The notes under the pieces were generated by a model. It searched no databases and was not told where the DNA came from. It worked only from the letters and a program-made list of their open reading frames with translations. Positions 28,937 to 39,000 of a stretch of 64,000 nucleotides of DNA are shown here, piece by piece (position 1 is the first letter of the stretch; the number at the start of each line of letters is the position of its first letter). The position numbers and the translations under genes are program-made. The DNA is from Betaproteobacteria bacterium (lineage in GTDB: Bacteria > Bdellovibrionota_B > Oligoflexia > Silvanigrellales > Silvanigrellaceae). The DNA lies in assembly GCA_016868315.1 (NCBI GenBank), contig VGHE01000001.1:490897-554896 (forward strand), written 5' to 3'.

Positions 28937-30061
28937 TTATTCAATCACAAAATCATTGTTCTTTTTTGCTTTATCCAGGAATTCCTGCTCCGCATTCTTT
29001 GTCTTCTCGAAAGTTTCTTTAGAGTTTTTGAGACCCTGCCTCAGCTGCTGCGACGGATCGGGTTTTGGCGTTTTGGTTGGCGCGGCTGTGGGTGTGGGTG
29101 TTGGGTTTTTGACTTCCGGAGCCGCTTGGGGCTTTGGACTCGGCACCGGAGTGACTGCTGCTGTGGGTTGGCTATTCACTTTTGTAGCTGGCTTTGCCGT
29201 GGGTTTTGGTGCTGCTTTCGTCGGTGTTGCTACCGGAGGCACTGCTGGTGTGGGGTCGACCGTGCGACCCTTCATTGGAATCATGATTTCGGACGTGGGC
29301 AAACTGGGAGCAGGTGTCGCTGTTGGTGTTGCGGTTGGTGTCACCTTGGGAGCAGGTGTCGCCGTTGGCGTTGCTGTTGGTGTCACCTTGGGCGTTGGTG
29401 TTGCCGTTGCTGTTGGTGTCACCTTGGGCGTTGGTGTTGCCGTTGGCGTTGCCGTTGGCGTTGCCGTTGGCGTTGCCGTTGGCGTTGCCGTTGGCGTTGG
29501 CGTTACTGTTGGCGTTGCCGTTGGCGTTGCCGTTGGCGTTGCCGTTGGCGTTGCCGTTGGTGTTGCCGTTGGCGTTGCCGTTGGTGTCACCTGGGGTGTG
29601 GGTGTTGCAGTGGCTTTTGCTGGCACAGGGCTCTGCTTGTTATCGACCGTGCTTTCCTCAGCCTGCGCTGTGTTCTCATCAGCCTCTTCTTCGCTTGTGT
29701 TTTGGCTATGGTGGTATGGAGCAATAAGCTCACCTTGCGGGTTGATTGCCCAGCCGCCCTGAAGAGGACACTTGAGGATTGGAATAAGAACTTTGGTGCC
29801 CGGTGGAATTTTCGTGTTGCGAAACTTCTCGAGCTTCGGATTCATGGCTATGGTTTTTTCTATCCATCCGCGTTTGCCATAGACAGGTTCAGTACCCAGG
29901 TACCAGAGCACCTCAGAGAGTGTATCGCCCTCGCGAAAAACAAAAGATGCTTTCTTTGGACACTCTGCTGCGGATGCCAGTGAAGGGCTCAACAGGGTCG
30001 CAGATAGAGTCAGAAACAACGATGAGACCTGTGTCAGCGACAAATTCGACAGACGCGCCAT
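28937..30061 (-). CDS. LysM-like envelope protein with long Thr-Pro-Thr-Ala repeat linker
   Basis: About 374 residues. After a signal peptide (cleavage near [10 protein letters not shown]) comes a LysM-like domain: [42 protein letters not shown]. LysM domains bind peptidoglycan. The middle is low-complexity Thr/Pro/Ala, including a run of 12-bp units coding for ATPT. The C-terminal 60 residues are charged and helical, rich in Lys, Glu and Gln. ATG at 30061 has a GGGGA upstream; an ATG at 30091 lacks a site. It lies 116 bases upstream of the giant lipoprotein gene on the same strand and may be co-transcribed with it. Confidence 0.75.
   Translation of the reverse strand: MARLSNLSLTQVSSLFLTLSATLLSPSLASAAECPKKASFVFREGDTLSEVLWYLGTEPVYGKRGWIEKTIAMNPKLEKFRNTKIPPGTKVLIPILKCPLQGGWAINPQGELIAPYHHSQNTSEEEADENTAQAEESTVDNKQSPVPAKATATPTPQVTPTATPTATPTATPTATPTATPTATPTVTPTPTATPTATPTATPTATPTATPTPKVTPTATATPTPKVTPTATPTATPAPKVTPTATPTATPAPSLPTSEIMIPMKGRTVDPTPAVPPVATPTKAAPKPTAKPATKVNSQPTAAVTPVPSPKPQAAPEVKNPTPTPTAAPTKTPKPDPSQQLRQGLKNSKETFEKTKNAEQEFLDKAKKNNDFVIE
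29316..29600. repeat. 12-bp tandem coding repeat (ATPT units)
   Basis: On the plus strand a GTTGCCGTTGGC-type 12-mer recurs with small variants (GGTGTCACCTTGG insertions at the left end). On the minus strand it codes Ala-Thr-Pro-Thr units separated by PKVTP variants. The array lies inside the LysM gene linker, and because the unit length is a multiple of three, copy-number change would not shift the frame. Confidence 0.85.
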
Positions 30062-30098
30062 CTTGTATCCCCACGCGAGCTTCTTTAACATAACAACA

Positions 30099-31868
30099 AT
30101 GCGCAGTCATTTTGACAAACATCTTTGCCAGAGTAACACATTCAATCCATGTTTTGCGACGCATGGGTTGCGTCGTTTTTTCGTCTCTGCCCTGATTGGC
30201 GTGAGCTCTAGTCTGGCCCCACAGTGCTCCTTGGCGCAGACACTCGGCCAGAAGCAGAGCATTCCCGCTCAGCCAGCGCCATCTGCTTCTCCTCAGGGTG
30301 CTGCACAGGTGCAAACTTCGACCGATTCACTCCTGCGTCTCAATGCAGTGCGCCTCCGTATTTTCTTCGACACACGTTTGTTTGAGGCCAACTCCGACAA
30401 GCAGCGGCTTGAGCAGCTGGCCACGTTCTGCAGAGTTTGGCAGGAGGCATTCCTGCGGGAGAAGGGTCCCTGGGGTTTTGGGATAGCGTCTGAGGTCTCG
30501 TGCACTATCTTGTCACCTAGTGTCTCTGCTGCGCCGGCTGCGAAAGAGAATTTCGATGCCTGGACACTCACGGTCGAGAAAACGACGCTTTTCTCAAAAG
30601 ATGTGATTCAGGCTCGGTTGTGTCGGCCTCGGCTCTCTCCGCCTAAGCCCGGTGAAAACTTGGAAGACGATGCTGAGCAGGGCTGCGAAGCGAAAAAATC
30701 TTTCCCGTGGTCGGATTTTCGCCTCCGATTCGTGAGGCACAGAGCTTTTGTTCGACTTCTTGTTGCCTCGCTTTACGATCAGCTTCCCCTGCAATCGATT
30801 CTCTCCCGCAACCTTGTGCGTTTCGATAAACTCAGAGTTGAAGGCTTCCCCGAGCCCAGCTCACCTGAAGTTAATTATCCTCCACCACCGAAGAGTCTTG
30901 TTTTTGTTGAAGCACGCTTCGAGCCCGGTACGAACCGTTTTCGTTTGAAAGAGATTGCTGAAAAGGAAGCCATTCAGCTCACTGTGGGGCAGTCGGGTAC
31001 TGCGTGGATTGTCGGCCGTGATGGTCGCGGGGCACGCAGTGATGAGTTCACAAAAAATATTGAAAGTGCCTACGTCGCGCTTGCTTCCATCTTTCAGCTT
31101 GACCGTCTGAAGTATGAAAAGAAAGCAGTTGAATCGGTGGCGAATACACTTATCAACCGTGCAGCCACGAACTTTTTTCTGCGCGGTGCAGGTTTATTTG
31201 CTGCACCGGTTCTGGCGCAGCAATCAGGAGTGGGTGGTCAGGTCAATTTAGGTTTACGAATCCGCTCTAAATATGTTGTATCGCTTGGCTCCAATTATTT
31301 GAGCTCGCAGTATCGGGTTGGAACGCAGGTGGTGGAGAAGGATGGTTTTGAACCTTCAAATGGCACGGCGGCGGTGAACCTTAAAGAGCTCGACGGCATG
31401 CTGGAAGGGCACTACATTTATCCTTTGCGTTTGGGCAAATTAGCACCCATCGAAATCTCTGCAGGTGCGCGTCTGGGTTATGTATCAGGCTCGGGCGATT
31501 TCAAGGCACCCGGCGGTCTGCCCGAGGAGAACCTCACACTTCGGAGCCGTTCCGTTGTTGTTGGGGCTGCGTTGGGGATTGCGTATCCATTGTCGTCTGC
31601 CTTCCAACTCGCAAACAAATCAACCCTTGGTTTTGCGCTGGCCACGAGTTCGTTAAGTCTCAAGAGTGGGCTTGAGTGGAGTTGGATTCTTTCAAGGATT
31701 GTGATTCCTGGGCGTCCCGATCGTCCTCCTGGCCTACAGCTTGGTCTCTCGGCTTCGTTCGCATCTTTGGCGCGCCGTTTTGAAAATAACGACGCTGCGC
31801 GCAGCTACAAAACAGATGTCTCTCTCAACGGCATCCACAGCAGTCTGTTTGTCGAGAAAGCGTTCTGA
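30099..31868 (+). CDS. Probable outer-membrane protein of unknown function
   Basis: About 589 residues. A signal peptide with an extended n-region ([23 protein letters not shown]) is followed by a soluble region of about 310 residues. From about residue 370 there are amphipathic beta strands suggesting a C-terminal outer-membrane barrel ([45 protein letters not shown]). It ends in SLFVEKAF with a terminal Phe, as in barrels inserted by Bam. No family recognised. ATG at 30099 chosen; it diverges from the LysM gene with only 37 bases between starts. A hairpin plus T-run follows. Confidence 0.65.
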   Translation: MRSHFDKHLCQSNTFNPCFATHGLRRFFVSALIGVSSSLAPQCSLAQTLGQKQSIPAQPAPSASPQGAAQVQTSTDSLLRLNAVRLRIFFDTRLFEANSDKQRLEQLATFCRVWQEAFLREKGPWGFGIASEVSCTILSPSVSAAPAAKENFDAWTLTVEKTTLFSKDVIQARLCRPRLSPPKPGENLEDDAEQGCEAKKSFPWSDFRLRFVRHRAFVRLLVASLYDQLPLQSILSRNLVRFDKLRVEGFPEPSSPEVNYPPPPKSLVFVEARFEPGTNRFRLKEIAEKEAIQLTVGQSGTAWIVGRDGRGARSDEFTKNIESAYVALASIFQLDRLKYEKKAVESVANTLINRAATNFFLRGAGLFAAPVLAQQSGVGGQVNLGLRIRSKYVVSLGSNYLSSQYRVGTQVVEKDGFEPSNGTAAVNLKELDGMLEGHYIYPLRLGKLAPIEISAGARLGYVSGSGDFKAPGGLPEENLTLRSRSVVVGAALGIAYPLSSAFQLANKSTLGFALATSSLSLKSGLEWSWILSRIVIPGRPDRPPGLQLGLSASFASLARRFENNDAARSYKTDVSLNGIHSSLFVEKAF

Positions 31869-31870
31869 AT

Positions 31871-31901
31871 TGAGTTTCGTTTAAACTCAGTTGATTTTTT
31901 T
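31871..31901 (+). terminator. Weak rho-independent terminator
   Basis: A seven-base stem TGAGTTT (31871-31877) and AAACTCA (31883-31889) with a five-base loop is followed after GTTGA by seven T residues. The stem is A/T-rich, so it may be weak, but it lies directly after the stop of the outer-membrane protein gene. The remaining 200 bases up to 32110 show no further gene or clear promoter. Confidence 0.5.
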
Positions 31902-32109
31902 AAAATGCGTTGCATTTTTCTCTTTGATTTTCTTGGAAAAAATTAAGAACCAGAGTCAGCACTGCAAATTTTTCTCAAGTTTGCGCATCATCTTCCGAAA
32001 CCCCCTTCAACGTGCGCTGGTCAGCAGCATGTAGGTGCCACAACGCAACACAGTTGCGGAGTGCGCAAAATGAGCCGCTGGTTGACCGTTGCATTCGGAG
32101 GGATTGCAA

Positions 32110-33147
32110 ATGAGTTGGCTCCATCGTCCGTTTGTCGGCTTGATCGCTTTGGGCTCCGTAGCCATGCTGCTCTCTTGCCAGCCCAGGCGCTTCAACGAGA
32201 ACACCTCTCAAGCAGTCGGCAGCGGCGGAAATGCCTTCGTCGAGGAGTTGCTCAACCATCATCGCAACACGATGTCCCCCGACCTTGTTGGTAAACTCGG
32301 CGACACGAGCTTTTACGTGTTCAACCGAGGTTGTGCAGCGGGCATGCCCTCAGACGAGGTGGCGCGCCGCCCCATCGATGGCTCGCGCGATCCGGCGTTC
32401 AACAACAGCCCCGACCCGTTCCCGCACCCTGACACTTGCCAGAACAGCTACATTGACCCAGCCAACTACGACATGCGCGCGGTTGTGAGAAGAAAATTCG
32501 ACTCCACGCCGGGCTCAGGTTCTCCGGGAACTCCACGCATGGAAGGTCAATCATCTGTTGTGGATGTCTTCCAGATTCCGCCGAATAGCCCACGCTTCAA
32601 AAAGCGCTGCTACAACTCGCTCCCCAGTGGCCGTGCAATTTATCGTGTGTTCAATAAATCTGGTTCTTCATTCAGCGGCGTGCCCTATTATGAGGTGCGC
32701 TCCCACGACGTAACCGTTGGCGTGATTGTCGACATTCAAAGAGTCGTGAACGAAGGGTTGGATAGGAGCGCTTCAGATCAAGTTGACCTCGAGGGTGGAT
32801 TCTACCCGCGCGTTTATCTGATGCCTGGTCTGTGTGGTGTGGGAACTCCAGTCAGTTCGAAGATTGGTAAGACCCCGGGCGGTTTGCCTGGTTCTTTACC
32901 GGCACCAGGAAGTTGCAATCCATCGGCGCAGAACCCAACCGCTCAGAACCCAGCTTGCAAGCCCAACCCAACGGTGCAGAACCCAATGCCCGGCAACCCA
33001 TCTGTTCAGCAACCCAACAGTGGGAATCCGACACTTCAACAACCCGCGGGCGGTAATCCGACACTCCAGCAGCCCGGTTCCGGTAATCCTGCGCAGCAAG
33101 GTCCCGTGCTGATGCCTCGCGGTCCGAATGGTTCCTCACAGCAGTGA
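32110..33147 (+). CDS. Lipoprotein with Asn-Pro/Gln repeat tail, unknown function
   Basis: 345 residues. The signal ends in lipobox AMLLSC (Cys24), so it is a lipoprotein. A folded region of about 225 residues contains several cysteines. A tail of about 75 residues follows, made of short imperfect units of the pattern NPxxQQPxxG (for example GNPTLQQPAG, GNPTLQQPGS). Such tails are flexible and often reach the surface or contact cell wall (inference). ATG at 32110 follows GGAGGG (32098-32103). A strong shared terminator separates it from the convergent htpG. Confidence 0.7.
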   Translation: MSWLHRPFVGLIALGSVAMLLSCQPRRFNENTSQAVGSGGNAFVEELLNHHRNTMSPDLVGKLGDTSFYVFNRGCAAGMPSDEVARRPIDGSRDPAFNNSPDPFPHPDTCQNSYIDPANYDMRAVVRRKFDSTPGSGSPGTPRMEGQSSVVDVFQIPPNSPRFKKRCYNSLPSGRAIYRVFNKSGSSFSGVPYYEVRSHDVTVGVIVDIQRVVNEGLDRSASDQVDLEGGFYPRVYLMPGLCGVGTPVSSKIGKTPGGLPGSLPAPGSCNPSAQNPTAQNPACKPNPTVQNPMPGNPSVQQPNSGNPTLQQPAGGNPTLQQPGSGNPAQQGPVLMPRGPNGSSQQ

Positions 33148-33184
33148 GGAACTCGCTCACGATAAGGGTGTTCGGGTGACATGA

Positions 33185-33214
33185 AAAAAGCCTGAGGGAA
33201 ACCTCAGGCTTTTT
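33185..33214. terminator. Bidirectional rho-independent terminator between the NP-repeat lipoprotein gene and htpG
   Basis: The arm AAAAAGCCTGAGG (33185-33197), loop GAAA and arm CCTCAGGCTTTTT (33202-33214) pair perfectly over 13 bases. Each strand ends in a T-run, so it serves both converging genes. The htpG stop codon (33204-33206) lies inside the stem. Confidence 0.93.
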
Positions 33215-35072
33215 GTGTTTCGAGCATTTTGGTGAGCTTGCGGGCGAATGCTCCCGGGTTACGGACGGGCGAACCTTCTGCGAGAAGCGCAGTATCATAG
33301 AGGACATCGACCCACTCTTCGAGCGCAACATCGGCAGGATTGCTCTCTGCCTTGCTGACCAGTGAGCGAATAATAGGGTGGCTTGGATTCACTTCCAAAA
33401 TGCGTTTTGCTCCGGTGAATTCCTTATTTGTTGCCTTCATCATGCGCTCCATATGCGCGCTGAGTCCGAATTCGTCGGCGACAAGGCAACACGGACTATC
33501 CACCAAACGTTTTGAGATTTTCACATCTTTTAGGCTTTCTCCACATTTTCTGCGGAAGATCTCAAGCAGCGGGGCGATTTTCTCAGGAGCGAGCTCGTCC
33601 TCGTTCTGTTTCTTTTCAGGTTCCTGTCCGACACCCGAAAGATCCAAATCACCTTTGGCAATTGACTTCAGACTCGCTTCACCGTGCTTCGGATAATCCA
33701 TCACGAACCACTCATCGATCGGATCACTCAGCAGCAGGACTTCAATTCCGCGCGAGGTGAGCGCCTCGAGGTGTGGGCTGGCCGAAACAGCGTCGTATGA
33801 CGACCCGCTGAGATAATAAATATCTCGCTGGCCATCGGCCTTACGCTCCCAATATTCCTTGAGAGAAACCCAGCTGTCGCTCCCAGTTTTGGTGGAACGG
33901 AAACGCACGAGTTCAGAAAGTGTTTCATGACTGTCGCGATCGAAGTGGAATCCTTCTTTCAGCACCGCGCCAAAGTTTGCATAGAAGCTCGTGTATTTTT
34001 CAGGCTCGTTCTTGGCGAGGTTCTGCAACGCTCCGAGAAGCTTTTTGACGATCTGTTTGCGGATAGCGGGGAGCTTGGTGTTCTGTTGAAGAATTTCACG
34101 CGACACGTTCAGTGGAAGTTCATCGGTTTCAACAACACCACTGACAAAACGCAGATACTCAGGAATAAGCTCTTTGCACTTGTCAGAAATGCTGACGCGC
34201 TTCACGTAAAGATGCAAGCCGTGTGAATCGCGCTGATACAGGTCAAAAGGCACCGCTGAAGGAATGTACACAACCGCCTGGAACGGGGTAAGCCCCTCTA
34301 CGCTCATGTGCTCCCACAACAAAGGCTCTTGCCAGTCACCGCTCAGTTGTTTGTAGAGTTCCTGATAATCTTCGGGCTTGTTGTCTTTCTTGGCGCGTGC
34401 CCAAACAGGAGTGGACTTGTTGAGGCGCTCTTCCTTGTTGTCCTTGTCGAGCCAGACAATCGGATAGGTGACGTAGTCAGAATATTTACGAATAATACCC
34501 TTGATGCGCCACTCTTCAAGGAACTCTTTTTCATCATCCTTAAGTGTCAGTTCAATGCGTGTTCCACGCGCCGACTTACTGCCTGAGGCAAGGGTGTAAG
34601 TACCATTGCCGGTGCTTTCCCACAGCCATGCCTGTTCTCCAGAAGCAGAACGGCTCTCCACAGTTATTTTTTCAGCAACCATAAAGGCTGCGTAGAAACC
34701 AACGCCAAACTGTCCGATCAGGTTTGCGTCTTTTTTGTCGGTCTCGGTGAGTTTATCAAGAAACTTTTTCGTACCCGAATTCGCAATTGTACCGAGATTG
34801 GAAATCAGCTCATCGCGAGTCATTCCAATGCCCGTGTCTTCGATAACCAGCTTTCTGCTTTGCGCATCAACGCTCAAACGAATTCCGCTCTCGCCTTCCG
34901 CCGCGAGCAAGTTCTTCTTGGTGATCTCTTCAAAGCGCACTTTATCGATGGCGTCTGATGCGTTTGAGATCAGTTCCCTCAGGAAGATTTCTTTATTGGA
35001 GTAGAGGGAGTGGATCATCAGGTTGAGGAGTTGCTGGGTCTCAGCCTGAAAGGAATGGACTTCTTGTGACAT
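33204..35072 (-). CDS. htpG: Hsp90-family molecular chaperone HtpG
   Basis: 622 residues, full HtpG length. The N-terminal ATPase (GHKL) domain shows EIFLRELISNASDA, DTGIGMTRDEL, NLGTIANSGTK and GQFGVGFYAAFMVA. The middle domain has the arginine-containing LPLNVSREILQQN. The C-terminal dimerisation domain contains CCLVADEFGLSAHMERMMKA. Cytosolic chaperone, usually heat-inducible. ATG at 35072 follows GGAGG; the frame is open further upstream without support. A weak promoter-like pair (TTGACG at 35129-35124, TAACTT at 35107-35102, 16-base spacer) lies just upstream. Confidence 0.97.
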   Translation of the reverse strand: MSQEVHSFQAETQQLLNLMIHSLYSNKEIFLRELISNASDAIDKVRFEEITKKNLLAAEGESGIRLSVDAQSRKLVIEDTGIGMTRDELISNLGTIANSGTKKFLDKLTETDKKDANLIGQFGVGFYAAFMVAEKITVESRSASGEQAWLWESTGNGTYTLASGSKSARGTRIELTLKDDEKEFLEEWRIKGIIRKYSDYVTYPIVWLDKDNKEERLNKSTPVWARAKKDNKPEDYQELYKQLSGDWQEPLLWEHMSVEGLTPFQAVVYIPSAVPFDLYQRDSHGLHLYVKRVSISDKCKELIPEYLRFVSGVVETDELPLNVSREILQQNTKLPAIRKQIVKKLLGALQNLAKNEPEKYTSFYANFGAVLKEGFHFDRDSHETLSELVRFRSTKTGSDSWVSLKEYWERKADGQRDIYYLSGSSYDAVSASPHLEALTSRGIEVLLLSDPIDEWFVMDYPKHGEASLKSIAKGDLDLSGVGQEPEKKQNEDELAPEKIAPLLEIFRRKCGESLKDVKISKRLVDSPCCLVADEFGLSAHMERMMKATNKEFTGAKRILEVNPSHPIIRSLVSKAESNPADVALEEWVDVLYDTALLAEGSPVRNPGAFARKLTKMLETQKA

Positions 35073-35157
35073 GAATGCCTCCGGACGTTGAAATCGCCGT
35101 AAAGTTAAGGCGGATACAGGCAACGTCAAGGGGTGTGTGTATTTAAAATTTTATTCA

Positions 35158-36072
35158 TTATATTAGGTTATTAGAGATAACCCAAGCGAACTCTGCAGAA
35201 GTGGAATGGGTTCCGGTGGGGGTATCGAAGTGCAGAATCGGGCCGTCGCTCGGGATGTTGGTTGGTTCAATTCCAACCGTAGAGTGCGGTCGTCCATCGC
35301 CCCAGCCATTGTGGCACCACCAGATTCCCACCCAGGGCAGGTGAGCGTTCTGAAGGACGTCGATGCGCACACCCAGTTTTTTGCGGATGAGCGATGTACA
35401 AAATATCCCTCCCGGTGTGGCCTGTACGTAGAATTTTGAGGCCAACGGTTGGGCATCGGGGGCGAATTTTCTTGAGGCAAGAATCTCAACTGCGAAGTCA
35501 GACTGCAGGAGCGAATCGAGTTCAGAGTGCCCGCGCACAATTCCCCATTCCACAACGTCACCCGGTTCAGCAGCGAATAAGGCATGCGATGCGTAAACGC
35601 CCAGTGCACAAAAACTCGCATGCAATTCGGGGTTGAAGGTTTTCAGCGGAACGGAATTGTTGAACTGAACTTGAAAGTGAAAGGCTCCCCACCGGCTTGC
35701 AGGAAGAGTTTCGCTTTTGCCAACGATAGTTCGTTTAAAATGTGCACTGCCCCACGACCAGCCACTGCTTGACTGGTTGTCATGAGCAAAATTGAGGTCG
35801 GGAGACTTCCCCCAAACATTACCGTGATCGCGCAGGTTCCAAAGAGCAGACCCACCCACAGTCGGATAGCATTCGTCGCCACCCCAAGCATCGAGACTGG
35901 TAAACTGCATTCTGTTTTCATCGCTGAGGGCATGCTTCCATTCATCCGCAAGCGGCTCGACCAAGAGATTTCCTGCAGGACTCACCAGGCGAGAAAGCTT
36001 ACCCGTCGTGTGTGCCACGCCCAGAGTGGTGGAGCCAGAGACGAGCTGAATCTCGTTTTGCGGAGGGGTCAT
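35158..36072 (-). CDS. Aldose 1-epimerase (galactose mutarotase)-like protein
   Basis: 304 residues with the all-beta mutarotase-like layout. Indicators are IQLVSGSTTLGVAHTTGKLSRLVSPAGNLL at the N-terminus, AWGGDECYPTVGG (substrate-loop region), WGAFHFQVQF, and the late LPWVGIWWCHNGWG. In known family members a His/Glu pair interconverts sugar anomers; I cannot assign these residues with confidence here, so the substrate is open. ATG at 36072 starts eight bases after the stop of the upstream FAD/Fe-S gene; the in-frame extension to 36216 would lie inside that gene and is rejected. Confidence 0.6.
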   Translation of the reverse strand: MTPPQNEIQLVSGSTTLGVAHTTGKLSRLVSPAGNLLVEPLADEWKHALSDENRMQFTSLDAWGGDECYPTVGGSALWNLRDHGNVWGKSPDLNFAHDNQSSSGWSWGSAHFKRTIVGKSETLPASRWGAFHFQVQFNNSVPLKTFNPELHASFCALGVYASHALFAAEPGDVVEWGIVRGHSELDSLLQSDFAVEILASRKFAPDAQPLASKFYVQATPGGIFCTSLIRKKLGVRIDVLQNAHLPWVGIWWCHNGWGDGRPHSTVGIEPTNIPSDGPILHFDTPTGTHSTSAEFAWVISNNLI

Positions 36073-36079
36073 GAGAAAG

Positions 36080-39000
36080 TCATCCTGCAGGGGTGTTTTT
36101 TGAGGATTCGGAAAGACGCAAGTCGGCAACGATCTGCTGGAAGATGCCCGAAACCTCAAATTCTGCGACGCGTTCCTTGCGCGCGAGCAGAATGCCCTGT
36201 TGAATTTTGACTCCATCGCGACAGCTTGGACATCCGCTCAACACCACGCTGGCGGGAGCCGAACGAATCTGGTCGAACAGGTTCTCAGCAATCTGGGTTC
36301 CAATGCGCGGGTTCTTCAAACGCGCTGTTCCAGAAAGGCCGCAGCAATTGTCGTATGCCTCAACACCCGAATAGTACATTTTGAGCAATTCAAGCTGCGC
36401 AGCAGTGGCTTGTTTTGTATTATGGCAGGGCACTTTGAGGCCAACTGTGCGCTGGATTTTTTCGCTCGGTTGGGGCAGCTGAGGCTGTGGGATTTTTTCC
36501 GAGCTCAACTTTTTCATAAGTTCCATGGCAATTTCAGCCGTATCTTGAACTTGGTAGTCGAGCAGAGAAAGGTCGAATGAACTCGGAAGCGACGCCTTGG
36601 CCTTGAGGTATTCAAGTTTCTCAGGCTGCTTGAGCAGTGCTTTGAATTCGCGGATGGCCTCGCAGCAGGTAGGACAGTTCGAAAAAAGAACGAACTTGGG
36701 TTGGCCATGAGGTGCACCTGCGCGCCATTCTTCAACGAGACGGTGAATGCACTTAGCAATTTCGACGAGCGAAGCCATATGTGCTTGTTTGGCGCGCTCA
36801 TGTAAACCTTCGGCTTCAAACGGAAAGCCACAGCACATTTTCTTTTCCAAATCGACAAGACGCACTCTCAGAACCGATTTGAAATAGGTGTCTACGGCTG
36901 TTGTGGCCTGGGGCAAACCGAAGGTGTCCATGCAGCCTCGGTAGCGGATGTATATAGTGTGCGGTGCAAGGGTGTCGTGTGCAGCAACTGCATTGCCCAA
37001 GTCCGGCTTGACCAAGACGAAGTTATCGGCTGAGCGCAGTTTGTGGCCGTGCGCAGCGGGCTCATAGTGGGAGACCGAGAGAGTCGGAGGCACAGTGTAG
37101 GTTTTGAGCCAATCGGGCACCGTTTTCATTTTGCGAATGACATTGAGCAACGGCAAACCCAACTGAATGAAGAACGCCAAGAGCTTGTATGTGAGGGGCT
37201 TGAAGAAATCATCACCCATGAGTCGCTCATAGAGGAAGCCCCAGAGTTTTGAGCCCATTGAGGGCAACTTACCCATGGTGTGGTAGGCGCGCATCAGTGG
37301 ATGCACATCGATTTCAACCGGACAAGCTTTGTCGCAGCGACGGCAATAAAAACACTTCTTGAGCAATGAAGCACTTTCGCTCAGCATCTGCTGTGTCGCG
37401 CCCATAATTTTGTCGAACTGAGCTGAGTTATGGGTCGATCGCGCCGAGGCGCGCAAGACTGCAATGCGCTCCATGAACATCAGCACATTGCGCTTGCTTG
37501 GAAGAACGGGCTGCTTACTTTTGCGTTGCCCCTTTTTCTCAAGCTGGTGCTCGGCATCAATAACAGGGCAGACCTTACAACTGTTGCAACGTGTGCACTT
37601 TTGTCCTTCGCTGATGGCAAGCTTTTCTGACTCAAGCATTGTTTCATCGGCAAGTTTATTGCCCGACTTCAGAGACTCCTGGATTTGCCGTGAGCTGATG
37701 TTGAGAAGGCGTGCACGCAGGGAGCGCGACAGACTCGTGCGCAGGAAGAGAGTTTCCGGGTTGAACAGGTCATCAGGGTCGAGGATGTCTTTGATACGGC
37801 ACATGCGCTCGAAGTCATCTTTGGGGATGTGATTGATCCAGAGGAAAGCGGCTTTACCTGCGACCCCGTGCTCGCCTGTGAAACGCGCACTGCCGTGTGG
37901 ATCGTTCTTTGGGGCGAGGTTCTGAGCCTCATCGATAACTTTTTCGAGGTAATCCCAGGCCAGAGTTGCCTGCTCTTCATCGTAGAGGTCAAATCCACCG
38001 ATGTTCCAGTGGATGATAGCGGTGTGACGCGGAGTCAGGTGCCCAAACAAAACGTCTTGTTTGCGGTCAGCCAAGCGTGCGGGCTTACTGCGCTCAACGA
38101 TTTTGAGAACCTCCGGCAGATACTCGCTCCGGATTTCCATGTCGGTTTTGCATTTGGTGCGTAGCTTTTTGGGAAGCTCCTCGCGCGGACGTTTCATCAA
38201 TTCGAATTCATGCAGGCCTCGTTTTACATCGAGCACTTCAGTTTTCTCGACGTGGCGCATTTCTTCAGAGGGTGTCAGGCCAGCATCTGCAAGGGCAATA
38301 TAGGCTGTAGCCTCGCAGCGCTGCAGACGCGTTCGACAGGTGGTGGCATCTTGCTCTTCAACAGAGAGAATGATGACAGCCTCATCTTGCGGTGAAAAAA
38401 CGTGCGGAAAATCTTGCAACAGGAAACGGCGAATGCTGTGTCCTGTGATGATTTCAAAGTATTCCGGGTGATCGCGCTGGGGCAGTGATTTGATGGCTCG
38501 CGTAACGCGTGTTGCAGCCTCCACGGATTTGAAGTGCCAGCGCGCTCCCATCAAGTATTGTCTTGGCTTTTCGATTTCAAACGTGACTTCATAAATGAAG
38601 CCTGTGGTGCCCTCTGCGCCCACGAAAGCAGACAGCGGCAGCTTTGGTGCATCTGCCATGGTGTCTGTTTGCAGATAGTTTTCGGGCTGCTCGGCTCTGA
38701 GTGCCTGCTGCGCCAGCATATTTGCGTGTGCTTTCATTCCCTGCAGGGGCACATTCACCTGTTCAGGTGAGGGCTCACACACAGCTTTCAACTCTCTCTT
38801 GGCAAGGCCTTTGAACTCGCGGTCGAATTGGGTGGTATCGTGAACGCTGAAAAACTTTCTCGCCATGAGGAACGGTTCGTTTTCAATGTCTTTGGCTTCA
38901 CGTTCGTTGGGTGCAAAGCATACCGCCGTACCGCGCGATGTGACCGCTCGTCCATGTATTATAACCTCATAAGCCTTGCGTCCGCCGTTGCTGCCAGTTG

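Noticed and set aside
29316-29600. CRISPR-like array
   Set aside because: The units are contiguous 12-mers without spacers and code in frame for a Thr-Pro linker.
28881-29983. Long plus-strand frames rich in VGVAVGV or CRWRCRW
   Set aside because: They are the reverse readings of the 12-bp ATPT repeat inside the LysM gene; the periodic sequence keeps all frames open and there is no signal, domain or ribosome site.
35073-35160. Heat-shock (sigma-32) promoter before htpG
   Set aside because: No CTTGAA...CCCCAT-like pair with correct spacing; only a weak sigma-70-like pair was seen.
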